Origin: DATFVJ01 sp963826515
Lineage (GTDB): Bacteria; Actinomycetota; Actinomycetes; Streptosporangiales; Streptosporangiaceae
Direction: 5' to 3'
Assembly: GCA_963826515.1 (NCBI GenBank)
Contig: CAWGXI010000012.1
Span: forward strand, 558,001-622,000
DNA: 64,000 nucleotides
In this document: in pieces, positions 1-8,607 of the stretch
Layout: each line of letters opens with the position of its first letter
Position numbering within the stretch: position 1 is the stretch's first letter
Notes under the pieces: model-generated
Database searches by the model: none
What the model was told of the DNA's origin: nothing
Seen by the model: only the letters and a program-made list of their open reading frames with translations
Position numbers and translations under genes: made by a program

Positions 1-2
1 AG

Positions 3-1319
3 TCGCTGCACACGACCGTGATCGGGCCGGAGGGCAAGCCGGTCGAGCTGCAGATCCGTACCTGGGGCATGCACAGGCGCTCGGAGTACGGTGTCGCCGC
101 GCACTGGAAGTACAAGGAGGACACGGTCCTAGGCGGCCGCGGCAAGGACGGCAAGGACGGCAAAGACGGCAAGAACAGCAGGAGCGGCAAGGGCGGCGCG
201 ACGGGTGACATGGCCTGGCTGCGCCAGCTGGTGGACTGGCAGAACGAGACCGCCGACCCGGCCGAGTTCCTCGAATCGCTTCGCTTCGACCTCGCTGCCT
301 CCGAGGTGTACGTGTTCACCCCGCGAGGCAAGGTGATCCCCCTGCCGCAAGGGGCGACACCCATCGACTTCGCCTATGCCATCCACACCGAGGTCGGCCA
401 CCGCACCATCGGCGCGCGTGTCAACGGCAGGCTCGTCCCGCTGGAGAGCGCGCTCGACAACGGCGACACGGTGGAGATCTTCACCTCGAAGGCGCAGGAA
501 GCCGGGCCGAGCAGGGACTGGCTGGGTTTCGTCAAGAGCGCCAGAGCCCGCAACAAGATTCGGCACTGGTTCTCCAAGGAGCGCAGGGAAGCGACGATCG
601 AGGCGGGCAAGGACTCGATCGCGCGCGCCATGCGCAAGCAGGGCCTGCCGCTGCAGCGCCTCGCCTCGGGCGATGCCCTGCTCGCGCTCGCCAGGGACCT
701 GCGGTACAACGACGTGTCGGCCCTATACGCGGCGGTCGGCGACCGGCAGATCAGCGCCCAGGCCGTGGTAGCCAAGCTCGTCAGGGCTGCTGGCGGCCTG
801 GCCGGCGCGGAGGAAGACCTCGCCGAGGTGACGCTGCCGAGCCGCGAGGCGAAGCCCAGGCTGGCCGGGGACCCCGGCATCGTGGTGGAGGACGCACCCG
901 ATGTCTGGGCCCGGCTGTCCAAATGCTGCACACCTGTGCCCGGCGACGAGATCACCGGATTCGTCACCCGCGCCAGCGGGGTTTCCGTGCACAGGAAGGA
1001 CTGTGTGAACCTGCGCCACTTGCAGGAGGCGCAGCCCGAACGGCTGGTGGGCGTCCGCTGGTCGCCGACGGACGACTCGGTGTTCCTCGTCGCCATCCAG
1101 GTCGAGGCGCTTGACCGGACCCGGCTGCTCTCCGACGTCACCCGGGTGCTTTCCGACCAGCACGTCAACATCTTGTCGGCGTCGGTCACCACCACCAGGG
1201 ACCGGGTGGCCGTGAGCCGGTTCACCTTCGAGATGGGCGATCCCAAGCACCTCGGTCACGTGCTCCGCGCGGTGCGCCAGATCGACGGCGTCTACGACGT
1301 CTACCGTGTTACCGGCTGA
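3..1319 (+). CDS. relA: RelA/SpoT (p)ppGpp synthetase/hydrolase, 3' part
   Basis: The 5' end lies outside the window; the frame is already open at base 3 and reads SLHTTVIGPEGKPVELQIRT, the conserved end of the synthetase domain. After a Gly/Lys/Asp-rich linker (about bases 140-200, KDGKDGKDG) comes a TGS domain (VYVFTPRGKVIPLPQGATPI), then a helical region, the conserved cysteine region (KCCTPVPGDEITG) and a C-terminal ACT domain ending at the TGA. The protein makes and/or hydrolyses the alarmone (p)ppGpp in the stringent response; the HD hydrolase domain, if present, would be upstream. The glycine-lysine linker looks like another short in-frame repeat insertion. It is convergent with the DUF349 gene. 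Confidence 0.97.
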   Translation, partial: SLHTTVIGPEGKPVELQIRTWGMHRRSEYGVAAHWKYKEDTVLGGRGKDGKDGKDGKNSRSGKGGATGDMAWLRQLVDWQNETADPAEFLESLRFDLAASEVYVFTPRGKVIPLPQGATPIDFAYAIHTEVGHRTIGARVNGRLVPLESALDNGDTVEIFTSKAQEAGPSRDWLGFVKSARARNKIRHWFSKERREATIEAGKDSIARAMRKQGLPLQRLASGDALLALARDLRYNDVSALYAAVGDRQISAQAVVAKLVRAAGGLAGAEEDLAEVTLPSREAKPRLAGDPGIVVEDAPDVWARLSKCCTPVPGDEITGFVTRASGVSVHRKDCVNLRHLQEAQPERLVGVRWSPTDDSVFLVAIQVEALDRTRLLSDVTRVLSDQHVNILSASVTTTRDRVAVSRFTFEMGDPKHLGHVLRAVRQIDGVYDVYRVTG

Positions 1320-1364
1320 CGATGCGTCCGGGTCCGTAGCGGGCGTCTCGTGGATCTTGGTGGC

Positions 1365-1500
1365 TGCGGACGGTGATCAGTGCCGGGGCTGTGGAGATCG
1401 CTGTGACTGGAGAGTGCCAGTTATCTGCGGGGGGGCGCTCCACACTGATCTTCGCCCGCGCCCGCGTGCGCCGCGCTGTGGAGATCACTGTACGGATCAG
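1365..1500. repeat. Dispersed alternating-core element, copy A
   Basis: Between convergent relA and DUF349 genes there are three copies of a core resembling CTGTGGAGATCACTGTG: forward at about 1389, inverted at about 1440-1452 (CTCCACACTGATCTTC) and forward at about 1476. The same arrangement, in the opposite orientation and with nearly the same spacing, occurs at 41240-41362. The inverted cores could fold into a hairpin and serve as a bidirectional terminator here; that role is inference. Confidence 0.6.
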
Positions 1501-2735
1501 CCGCTGAACTCCGCCAGCGTCCGCTCCGCCTCCGTGAGCCAGGACCTGCGCGCGGTCAGCGCCTCGTCCGCGTGCTGCGCCGCCTTCTGGTCGCCGCGCT
1601 CTCGCGCGCCGGCGAGCTGCTTCTCCAGACCGCTGATGGTCGCACGCAGTTGCGCCACGGTGCCCTCGGCGCGGGCGCGTGCCTCAGGGTTGGCGCGCCG
1701 CCACTGGGCGTCCTCCGCCTTGCGTACCGCCTCCTCGACCCGGCGCAGCCCCGACTCGAGGCGCTCGCGTGCCTCACGCGGCACCGGTCCTGCCTCCTCC
1801 CAGCTTTCCTGAATCGCGCGAAGCGCCGATCGGGCGGCGCGGACGTCCTTCACCGGCAGGAGGCGTTCGGCGTCGGTGACCAGCTTCTCCTTCGCCGCCG
1901 CGTGCTCGCGCAGCTCGGCGTCGCGCTGCGCGAACAGCTCACCGCGGGCCTTGAAGAACATGTCCTGCGCCGTCCTGAACCGGTTCCACAGTTCGTCGTC
2001 GACGCCGCGTGCGGCGCGGCCTGCCGCCTTCCACGAGCGCATGAGCTCGCGGTACGCGCTGGCGGTGGCCGTCCAGTCGGTCGATGACGCGAGGGCCTCT
2101 GCCTCGGCGACCAGCCTCTCCTTGCGGGCGCGCGTGGTCTCGCGCTCGGTCTCCAGCGTCGCGAAGTAGGCCTTGCGGCGCTTAGTGAAGGCGTTGCGCG
2201 CTGCGGACAGCCGCTTCCACAGGGCGGTCTCGACGGCGCGCTCCGCGCGCGGCGCGATCTTCCATTCGTCAAGAAGCTGGCGCATCCGCTCGCCGCTGAT
2301 CTTCCAATGGGTGGCTTCCGCGGCGATGCGCTCGGCTTCCGCGACGATCCGCTCCTTGATCTCCCTGGCTTCGTTGCGTGCATCCTCGCGCGCCGCCCTG
2401 AACTCCGCACGGCGGTGGTCGACCAGGCCGCGCAGGCCCTCGATCCGGGCACGGAGGCCGTCGAGGTCGCCTATCGCGTGCGCGTCGGTGACGGCCTCGA
2501 CCAGGCGGTCAATCCCAGCCTGCGCGTGCGCGGGCGACAGGTCGGTTGTTTTGATCCGCTGTTCGAGCAGGTCCACCTCGGTTACGAGCGCTTCGAACTT
2601 GCGCTTGAAGAACGCGAGTGCCTCTGCCGCATCGCCTGCCTGCCAGGAACCAATCGCCCGCTCGCCGCCGGCAGTCCGCACGAATACGGTGCCGTCGGCG
2701 TCAACCCGGCCCCACGGATTGTTCGGGGTGCTCAC
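1497..2735 (-). CDS. DUF349 domain protein
   Basis: A 412-residue protein that is almost wholly charged alpha-helix, with repeated DUF349 modules (W-K-x-x-G and L-W-x-R-F type signatures: LWKRLSAARNAF, LWNRFRTAQDMFF, SWEEAGPVPREA). The N-terminus (NPWGRVDADGTVFVRT) is typical of actinobacterial members, which usually stand next to relA. GTG start with AGGAGG seven bases upstream. Molecular function is not established for this family; coiled-coil scaffolding is only a guess. It is transcribed toward relA and just downstream of the cyclophilin gene on the same strand, 51 bp away, so the two may be cotranscribed. Confidence 0.9.
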   Translation of the reverse strand: MSTPNNPWGRVDADGTVFVRTAGGERAIGSWQAGDAAEALAFFKRKFEALVTEVDLLEQRIKTTDLSPAHAQAGIDRLVEAVTDAHAIGDLDGLRARIEGLRGLVDHRRAEFRAAREDARNEAREIKERIVAEAERIAAEATHWKISGERMRQLLDEWKIAPRAERAVETALWKRLSAARNAFTKRRKAYFATLETERETTRARKERLVAEAEALASSTDWTATASAYRELMRSWKAAGRAARGVDDELWNRFRTAQDMFFKARGELFAQRDAELREHAAAKEKLVTDAERLLPVKDVRAARSALRAIQESWEEAGPVPREARERLESGLRRVEEAVRKAEDAQWRRANPEARARAEGTVAQLRATISGLEKQLAGARERGDQKAAQHADEALTARRSWLTEAERTLAEFSG

Positions 2736-2786
2736 CGCAGACCTCCTGGCTCAGTCCGGTCAAGGCCCTGCCGCCTACGTCTTGGC

Positions 2787-3644
2787 TCAGGTCCTCTTGA
2801 TGCTCACGCTCTTGATGGTGACGCTCTCTTTCGGCGGCCCGTCGCCAGGGCCGCTCGCAGCCGAGGCGACACCCGCCTTGGCCACGTTCTTGACGACGTC
2901 CAGGCCCGACGTGATAACGCCAAACGGCGTGTAGTCGCGCGGCAGCGTCGTGGCCTTGTACACGAGGAAGAACTGGCTGCCGTTGCTGCTTGCCTGGCTG
3001 GAATGTGCCATCGCCACGGTGCCGGCGGGGAAGCCGGCGCTTGCCGTCGCGGAGTCGCCCGCGACTTCGTTGGCGAAACGATAGCCAGGGCCGCCGGATC
3101 CCGTTCCGGATGGATCACCGCACTGCAGCACATAGATGCCACTGGTGGTGAGCCGGTGGCACTTGGTATTGCTGAAGTAGTCCTTGCCCGCCAGATAGGC
3201 GAAAGAATTGACGGTGCAAGTCGCTTTGCCTTCCGCGAGCCGGATGACGATGTTGCCGCGGTTTGTCCGGATCGTCGCCTGGTACTTGGCCGTGACGTCC
3301 GGCGTGGCGGGCGGGGTGCCGACCTTGCGCGCCGCGGGCGGGGCGGAAATGTAGCCGCAGCGGGACACTGCGGCTGCGGGCTCCACGGTCGCCGCGGGTG
3401 CCTGGTTGCCCGCTGTCGCCGACGGGGTCGCAGCCGGGGTCGCAGAGCGCGCAGGCGCGGCCGCGGGGGTACCGCCGGTGGGCGCGAAGACGAAGTAGCC
3501 GATCACCGCGAGGACGATGACCGCGATCCCGGCGGCGCTGATCGTGGTCCACTGCCGTGTTCGCCGTGACCGCTCGGCGCGGCGCTGCTGCTGGCGTTCG
3601 TACCGCTCGCGTGCCAGCTTGCGCTGCCGATCCTGCTTACCCAC
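2787..3644 (-). CDS. Membrane-anchored cyclophilin-type peptidyl-prolyl isomerase
   Basis: Predicted 285 aa. The start is placed at the GTG at 3642-3644 because AAGGAGG lies about ten bases upstream and family members begin with the same basic stretch (GKQDRQRKLARERYERQQQ); the frame itself is open further upstream. A single transmembrane helix is at about residues 33-54, followed by an Ala/Pro/Thr linker and a cyclophilin domain from about residue 120 (NSFAYLAGKDYFSNTKCHRL, GSQFFLVY, TPFGVITSGLDVV). It likely catalyses proline isomerisation on the outer face of the membrane. Several canonical cyclophilin active-site residues are replaced, as is usual in this actinobacterial subgroup, so activity may be weak. 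Confidence 0.92.
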   Translation of the reverse strand: MGKQDRQRKLARERYERQQQRRAERSRRTRQWTTISAAGIAVIVLAVIGYFVFAPTGGTPAAAPARSATPAATPSATAGNQAPAATVEPAAAVSRCGYISAPPAARKVGTPPATPDVTAKYQATIRTNRGNIVIRLAEGKATCTVNSFAYLAGKDYFSNTKCHRLTTSGIYVLQCGDPSGTGSGGPGYRFANEVAGDSATASAGFPAGTVAMAHSSQASSNGSQFFLVYKATTLPRDYTPFGVITSGLDVVKNVAKAGVASAASGPGDGPPKESVTIKSVSIKRT

Positions 3645-3659
3645 CCGTCCAGTCCTCCT

Positions 3660-3907
3660 TGTCCTGGTTGTACCGTGTGCGCTGTCCTGGTTGTACCGTA
3701 TGCGCCGCAGGTGCAGTCCTGGCTGGCTTACTTCAGTCGCTGGCTTGCCAGGCCGCCCGGGCATGCTGTGCGAACGCGCTATATTCAGCTAGCCGCCGTG
3801 CCTGCGCCTGCCTACTCGGTCAATCGTTTAGCCTTAATCACCCAGCGTTGTTCACCCAGCGTCAATCACCCAGCGTCAATCACCCAGCGTTCTTCACCCA
3901 GCGTCAA
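3660..3907. repeat. Two intergenic tandem arrays upstream of cyclophilin/MBL genes
   Basis: The 430-bp gap between the divergent cyclophilin and MBL genes holds no convincing gene. At 3660-3706 a 23-bp unit (TCCTGGTTGTACCGT...GCGC) occurs twice. At 3838-3907 a 14-bp unit TCACCCAGCGTCAA occurs five times with the last three bases varying (TGT, CAA, CAA, TCT, CAA). Neither period keeps a reading frame. The downstream third holds the promoter of the MBL gene. Confidence 0.85.
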
Positions 3908-4063
3908 GCACACAGTCTTGCAAACTTGGCCAGCCTGGCAAGCTCCGCCTTTGCCGTGGCTAGCGGCGGCGCAAACCTGGCAGGTAAACTTCGCGAATCG
4001 TACCGGCCGGCGGCTCATTTCGCTTGATCCGTTATCGGTTCGCGGCCCCTCGGTCATCCTCGG

Positions 4064-4078
4064 TACCCTACGAGCGTG
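4064..4078 (+). promoter_or_regulatory. -10 box placed for a leaderless transcript
   Basis: TACCCT (4064-4069) followed by exactly six bases and the GTG start of the MBL gene at 4076. Actinobacterial -10 boxes (TANNNT) start transcription about seven bases downstream, so the transcript would begin on the start codon. No Shine-Dalgarno sequence is seen. The same spacing recurs before rarA and ruvX. Confidence 0.6.
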
Positions 4079-4918
4079 CTCATCACTGGTTTTCCCGCAG
4101 GCTCGTTCGCCGCCAACTGCTACCTGGTGGCGCCGGAGCCCGGTGCGGAATGCGTGATCATCGACCCCGGCCAGGACGCCGGGCAGGGCATCGACGAACT
4201 GCTGCGCGAGCATCGGCTGAAGCCGGTGGCGGTGCTGCTCACGCACGGCCACCTCGATCACGTCTGGTCGGTCGCGCCCGTGTGCGGCGCGAAGAATGTG
4301 CCTGCCTATATCCACCCTGACGACAGGGAACTGCTGTCCGACCCCGCACGCGGTTTTTCGCTCGGCCCGGGCCAGCAGCTGTTCGGCGGGCTGACGCTGT
4401 CCGAGCCCGACGACGTCAGGGAACTCGCAGACGGGCTGACGCTCAGCGTGGGCGGCCTGGAAATCACCGTGGACCACGCGCCAGGCCACACCCCTGGCTC
4501 GGTGGTGTTCCGCCTCCCTGGCGAGTCAGCGGGCCAGGTTCCACCGGGCCAGGTATCAGCAGGCCAGGTCACGTCGCAGGCCCGGCAAGCCAAGGGGAAC
4601 GGTGACCAGGCGGGCGTGCTGTTCTCTGGCGACCTGCTGTTCGCGGGCTCGATCGGGCGCACCGACCTGCCAGGCGGCGACTACCAAACGATCATGGACA
4701 GCCTTGCCAGGGTGTGCCTGCCACTGCCCGCTGACACGGTCGTGCTTCCCGGACACGGCCCAGACACAACCATCGGAGCCGAGCGCGCGACCAATCCTTT
4801 CGTGCTGCCGCTGGTGCGTGCCGCAGGCAACGCCGGTGGCGCCGCGGCGGGTGAGGCGTCAGCGCCGTCCATCCTGGCGCCCGGGGCCGCGGAGAATCCC
4901 GGGTCCAGGAGGCTGTAG
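4076..4918 (+). CDS. Metallo-beta-lactamase fold hydrolase (glyoxalase II-like)
   Basis: 280 aa. The metal-binding motif THGHLDH is at about residues 59-65, with further ligands in DHAPGHTPGS, FSGDLLF and VLPGHGPDT, the pattern of the hydroxyacylglutathione-hydrolase branch of the superfamily. Substrate unknown; in actinobacteria lacking glutathione a mycothiol or other thioester is possible. An insertion between the core strands (ESAGQVPPGQVSAGQV..., DNA 4520-4605) consists of a 15-bp in-frame tandem repeat absent from the usual family length of about 220-240 residues. It stands where actinobacteria keep this gene between the cyclophilin gene and hisS-aspS. Probably translated from a leaderless mRNA. 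Confidence 0.9.
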   Translation: MLITGFPAGSFAANCYLVAPEPGAECVIIDPGQDAGQGIDELLREHRLKPVAVLLTHGHLDHVWSVAPVCGAKNVPAYIHPDDRELLSDPARGFSLGPGQQLFGGLTLSEPDDVRELADGLTLSVGGLEITVDHAPGHTPGSVVFRLPGESAGQVPPGQVSAGQVTSQARQAKGNGDQAGVLFSGDLLFAGSIGRTDLPGGDYQTIMDSLARVCLPLPADTVVLPGHGPDTTIGAERATNPFVLPLVRAAGNAGGAAAGEASAPSILAPGAAENPGSRRL

Positions 4919-5013
4919 CGGTGGCGGTGACCTCCGCGCAGCCGTTGGGAAAATGATCAAAAAAGAGCTTTCAGGGCAACCTTCTCACCGGGGTTCGTGA
5001 AGGAGATGCATTC

Positions 5014-6765
5014 GTGATCCGCACTCATGAGGCGGGAACACTACGGGCGGAGCAGGCCGGTCGGCAGGTGACGCTGGCGGGCTGGGTTGCGCACCGCCGC
5101 GACCACGGCGGCGTGGTCTTCATCGACCTGCGCGACGCGTCGGGCGTCGCCCAGGTAGTGATCAGGGACATCGATACCGGCAGCGGCGGTGTCCCGGCTG
5201 ACCTGCGCGCGGAGTACTGCGTCGCGGTAACCGGCCGGGTAGGCAAGCGGCCGCCGGGCAACGAGAACCCTGACCTGCCCACCGGCGAGATCGAGGTCAT
5301 CGCGGATAGCGTCGAGGTGCTCAGCGAGTCCGCGCCGCTGCCGTTCCCCGTCGAGGGCGCGGCGGAGGTGAGCGAGGACATCCGGCTCAAGTACCGCTAC
5401 CTGGACATCCGCAGGGCCGAGACCGCGCGCGGGCTGCGAATCCGCTCCACGGCCACCTACCTGGCCAGCGAGGTCATGCGTGCGCATCGTTTCGTCCAGG
5501 TCGAGACTCCGTATCTGACCAGGTCCACGCCGGAGGGCGCGCGTGACTTCCTGGTGCCTGCCCGGCTGCGCCAAGGTCACTGGTATGCGCTGCCGCAGTC
5601 GCCGCAGCTGTTCAAGCAACTGCTGATGGTCGGCGGCATCGAGCGTTACTACCAGCTCGCGCGCTGTTTCAGGGACGAGGACCTGCGCGCCGACAGGCAG
5701 CTTGAGTTCACCCAGATCGACCTCGAGATGAGCTTCGTCACCCGCGAAGACGTGCTCGTGGTCGCCGAGGATCTCCTTGAGCGGCTGTGGGCGGAGATCA
5801 CCGGGTACCTGATTTCGCGGCCGATCCCGCGGATGACCTACGCAGAAGCGATGGACAGGTACGGCTCGGACAAACCTGACCTGCGGTTCGGCTGTGAGCT
5901 CGTCGACCTGACCGGCTACTTCGCCCAGACTCCCTTCCGGGTTTTCCAGGCACCCTATGTGGGGGCCGTGGTGATGCCGGGCGGCGGCGCGCAGACCAGG
6001 AAGGAACTCGACGGCTGGCAGGAGTGGGCCCGGGCCCGTGGCGCCCGCGGGCTTGCCCACGTGCTGATCGGGGCCGAAGGCGAACTCGGCGGCCCGGTCG
6101 CGAGGAACCTGTCGGAGGCCGAGCAGGCGGGCCTGGCCGAGGCGGCCGGCGCGGCGCCAGGCGACTGCGTGTTCTTCGCGGCGGGAAAGCCGGCGGATGC
6201 CAGGCAGCTCCTCGGTGCGGCGCGGCTTGAGATCGGCCGCCGCTGCGGCCTGATCGACGCGGGCGCGTGGGCCTTCACCTGGGTCGTGGACGCGCCGATG
6301 TTCGAGGAGGACGCCGGGGGCGGCTGGACTGCCGTGCACCATCCATTTACCGCGCCACTGCCCGAGTGGGCGGACAAGTTCGAGTCCGCGCCGGAGAGCG
6401 CGCTCGCCGACGCCTACGACATCGTCTGCAACGGCAGCGAGATAGGAGGCGGCTCCATCCGTATCCACCGCGGCGAGATGCAGCAGCGGGTGTTCGACGT
6501 GCTCGGCCTGTCTCGTGAAGAGGCTGGGTCCAAGTTCGGCTTCCTGCTCGAGGCGTTCAAGTACGGCCCGCCGCCGCACGGCGGCATCGCGTTCGGCTGG
6601 GACCGGGTCGTTGAGCTGCTCGCCGACAGGCCCACCATCCGGGATGTGATCGCGTTCCCGAAGTCCGCGTCGGGCACCGACCCGCTGACGGGCGCCCCCA
6701 CACCGATCACCCCGGCCCAGCGGCGCGAAGCGGGCATCGACGTGACTCCCCAAGATTCTCCTTAA
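5014..6765 (+). CDS. aspS: Aspartate--tRNA ligase, probably nondiscriminating (Asp/Asn)
   Basis: 583 aa, full length for the bacterial type: N-terminal OB-fold anticodon domain, class II motif 1 (RFVQVETPYLTRSTPEGARD), motif 2 (FRDEDLRADRQLEFTQIDLE), inserted GAD domain and motif 3 (GIAFGWDRVVELL). GTG start with GAAGGAG upstream. His31 (in HRRDHGG) and Gly82 (in KRPPGNENP) match residues associated with relaxed enzymes that charge both tRNA-Asp and tRNA-Asn; discriminating enzymes usually have Leu and Lys there. That would require GatCAB transamidation to make Asn-tRNA. The specificity call is inference from two positions. No hisS lies between this gene and the MBL gene. Confidence 0.97.
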   Translation: MIRTHEAGTLRAEQAGRQVTLAGWVAHRRDHGGVVFIDLRDASGVAQVVIRDIDTGSGGVPADLRAEYCVAVTGRVGKRPPGNENPDLPTGEIEVIADSVEVLSESAPLPFPVEGAAEVSEDIRLKYRYLDIRRAETARGLRIRSTATYLASEVMRAHRFVQVETPYLTRSTPEGARDFLVPARLRQGHWYALPQSPQLFKQLLMVGGIERYYQLARCFRDEDLRADRQLEFTQIDLEMSFVTREDVLVVAEDLLERLWAEITGYLISRPIPRMTYAEAMDRYGSDKPDLRFGCELVDLTGYFAQTPFRVFQAPYVGAVVMPGGGAQTRKELDGWQEWARARGARGLAHVLIGAEGELGGPVARNLSEAEQAGLAEAAGAAPGDCVFFAAGKPADARQLLGAARLEIGRRCGLIDAGAWAFTWVVDAPMFEEDAGGGWTAVHHPFTAPLPEWADKFESAPESALADAYDIVCNGSEIGGGSIRIHRGEMQQRVFDVLGLSREEAGSKFGFLLEAFKYGPPPHGGIAFGWDRVVELLADRPTIRDVIAFPKSASGTDPLTGAPTPITPAQRREAGIDVTPQDSP

Positions 6766-6817
6766 CGGCTGCGCCGAATGTCACCACACTCACCACACGC
6801 ATCACTCTCGCCATAAA

Positions 6818-7008
6818 AGCCACTCCTGCCACAGCGCCACTCCTGCCGCAGCGCCACTCCTGCCGCACTGGCCACTCCTGTCACACGCCACTCCTGTCAC
6901 CTCGCCACTCCTGCCGCACTTGCTCCTCCCCGTACATTCGCCACTCCTGTCATGCGCCGCTCCTGTCACGCGCCACTCCTGCCATACTCGCCACTCCTGT
7001 CACACGGA
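6818..7008. repeat. Tandem array downstream of aspS (CGCCACTCCTGTCAC unit)
   Basis: About eleven imperfect copies of a 13-16 bp unit close to CGCCACTCCTG(T/C)CAC fill the space between aspS and the sensor kinase gene. The kinase reading frame (minus strand) runs into the array and takes its last residues and stop codon from it. Copies vary in the last four bases (CCAC, CCGCA, TCACA, TCATG). Confidence 0.88.
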
Positions 7009-8603
7009 TCCCCGGCTATCTGATGACGCGGACCATGCGCACGATTGGCGCCATCCGCGACGCGTGTGCCTTCCGCCAGGTCGCCTCCGGCCGGGTCGCC
7101 TCCGGCCGGGTCGCCTCCTGCCAGGTCGTCCTCCGTTGGGGCCGGGGGAGCGGCGGGCAGCCTGACGACCGCGCGCAGGCCTGGAGCCGCGTCTTCGACC
7201 CAGACAGCACCACCATGTGCTCGGACGATGGCTTGTACGATCGCCAGGCCGAGACCGGAACCGCTCACGCCGTCGTCATCCCGGCCGCGCGCGTCATCGA
7301 GCCGGGTGAACCTGCCGAAGACGCGCTCCGCCTCGGCCGCCGGGATGCCCGGCCCGTCGTCGGTAACGGCGAGCAGCGCATCAGGGCCTTCGCGCCACGT
7401 GGCGACGGTAACGCAGGAGGCCGCATACCTGACCGCGTTGTCGATCAGGTTGAGCAGCACCCTGGTCAGGCCGTCCGGGTCGCCGCGGGTCATCACCGGC
7501 CCGGCCAAGCCCTGCGGGGCAGGAGCGGGCGCGGCAGATACGGGCGCGGCAGGTACGGGCGCGGCAGGTACGGGCGCGGCAGGTACGGGCGCGAGCGCGA
7601 CCGGAACCCGGGCGCCTTCGTATCGTGCGGCGGCGTGGCGGGCAAGCACGGTCAGGTCGGTGGCATGGGTCGCGGAACGGCCGGCTGGCCGCTCATCGAG
7701 GCGGGCGAGGACAAGCAGATCCTCGGCCAGCCTGGCCAGCCGCGACGTGTCGGCGAGTACGCCCCGTGCGGTCTCGCGCCAATCCTGGCTATCCGGGTGG
7801 TCGATGGCCACTTCAAGCTGGGCTCTGATGCTCGCGAGCGGGCTGCGCAACTCATGTGCGGTGTCGGAGACGAAGGCCCGCTGGCGCTCCTCGGCCGACT
7901 CGAGCCGCATCAGCATGTCGTTCAGCGTCACGGCGAGGCTATGCACCTCGTCACGGGTCTCAGGCACCGGCAGCCGGCGCGTGCCGACAGCTCCGCTGAT
8001 CTCCTGAGCGCCCTTGCGCAGCTCGGCGATCGGCCGGAGCGCCCCCCCGATTACCAGCCAGTTCACCCCGGCGAGAAAGATGACAAGCAGCGGTGTGCCG
8101 ATGATCGCGGCATGCCACAGCATCCTGATGCTGCCGCTCACCTGGGCGAACGAGACCGCCGCTATCACTATCTGACCGCCGTGCGCAGCGACCGCGACCA
8201 CCCTGAGCGGGCCCGGCAGCCCGTAGGGTCCGCCATCGAGCTGAACTGCGCGCCCGCTGCCTGCCGCGGCCGCGAGGGTACGCCCGGAAAGCAGCGGAAC
8301 GAGCCTGTCGGCACCAGGCGAGGCCGCGATGATACGGCCGCCAGGACCGAGCACCTGTACCGTGACGGTGCCCCCCGCCACAGGGACGGGATCGGGCAGC
8401 CGGTCGGCGTTCACGAGCGCCGCGACGCCCTGCGCCCCTTGCCGCGCGGTCCCGTCGAGTCCGGTGACGAGCGAGTCGGCAAGAGCGCGGGTGCCGAGCG
8501 CGGCGCCGCCGGCCAAGGCGACGGCAAGCCCAGCGGTAGCCGTTATTGTCAATCGGGCGCGAAGGCCCCGTCGCCGCCACCAGCCGGAGAGCCTGGACCG
8601 CAT
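6966..8603 (-). CDS. Two-component sensor histidine kinase
   Basis: About 545 aa from the ATG at 8603, four bases after the stop of the response regulator; an ATG at 8618 would instead overlap it. Order: transmembrane helix (ARLTITATAGLAVALAGGA), extracytoplasmic sensor domain, second helix near ATG-proximal residue 190 (AAIIGTPLLVIFLAGVNWLV), HAMP linker, HisKA with phosphoacceptor His in SDTAHELRSPLASIRAQ, and HATPase (LLNLIDNAVRYA, DDGPGIPAAEAERVF, GSGLGLAIV). Two in-frame 15-bp arrays add PVPAAPVPAAPVPAA (about 7530-7600) before the N box and AGGDPAGGDPAGGD (7083-7125) after the catalytic domain; the C-terminal tail runs into the neighbouring repeat array. Stimulus unknown; adjacent ABC exporter suggests envelope or antibiotic stress. 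Confidence 0.93.
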   Translation of the reverse strand: MRSRLSGWWRRRGLRARLTITATAGLAVALAGGAALGTRALADSLVTGLDGTARQGAQGVAALVNADRLPDPVPVAGGTVTVQVLGPGGRIIAASPGADRLVPLLSGRTLAAAAGSGRAVQLDGGPYGLPGPLRVVAVAAHGGQIVIAAVSFAQVSGSIRMLWHAAIIGTPLLVIFLAGVNWLVIGGALRPIAELRKGAQEISGAVGTRRLPVPETRDEVHSLAVTLNDMLMRLESAEERQRAFVSDTAHELRSPLASIRAQLEVAIDHPDSQDWRETARGVLADTSRLARLAEDLLVLARLDERPAGRSATHATDLTVLARHAAARYEGARVPVALAPVPAAPVPAAPVPAAPVSAAPAPAPQGLAGPVMTRGDPDGLTRVLLNLIDNAVRYAASCVTVATWREGPDALLAVTDDGPGIPAAEAERVFGRFTRLDDARGRDDDGVSGSGLGLAIVQAIVRAHGGAVWVEDAAPGLRAVVRLPAAPPAPTEDDLAGGDPAGGDPAGGDLAEGTRVADGANRAHGPRHQIAGDPCDRSGEYGRSGA

Positions 8604-8607
8604 CCCG

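Noticed and set aside
5041..6753. 570-residue open frame opposite aspS
   Set aside because: It mirrors the codon structure of aspS on the other strand and has no recognisable domain.
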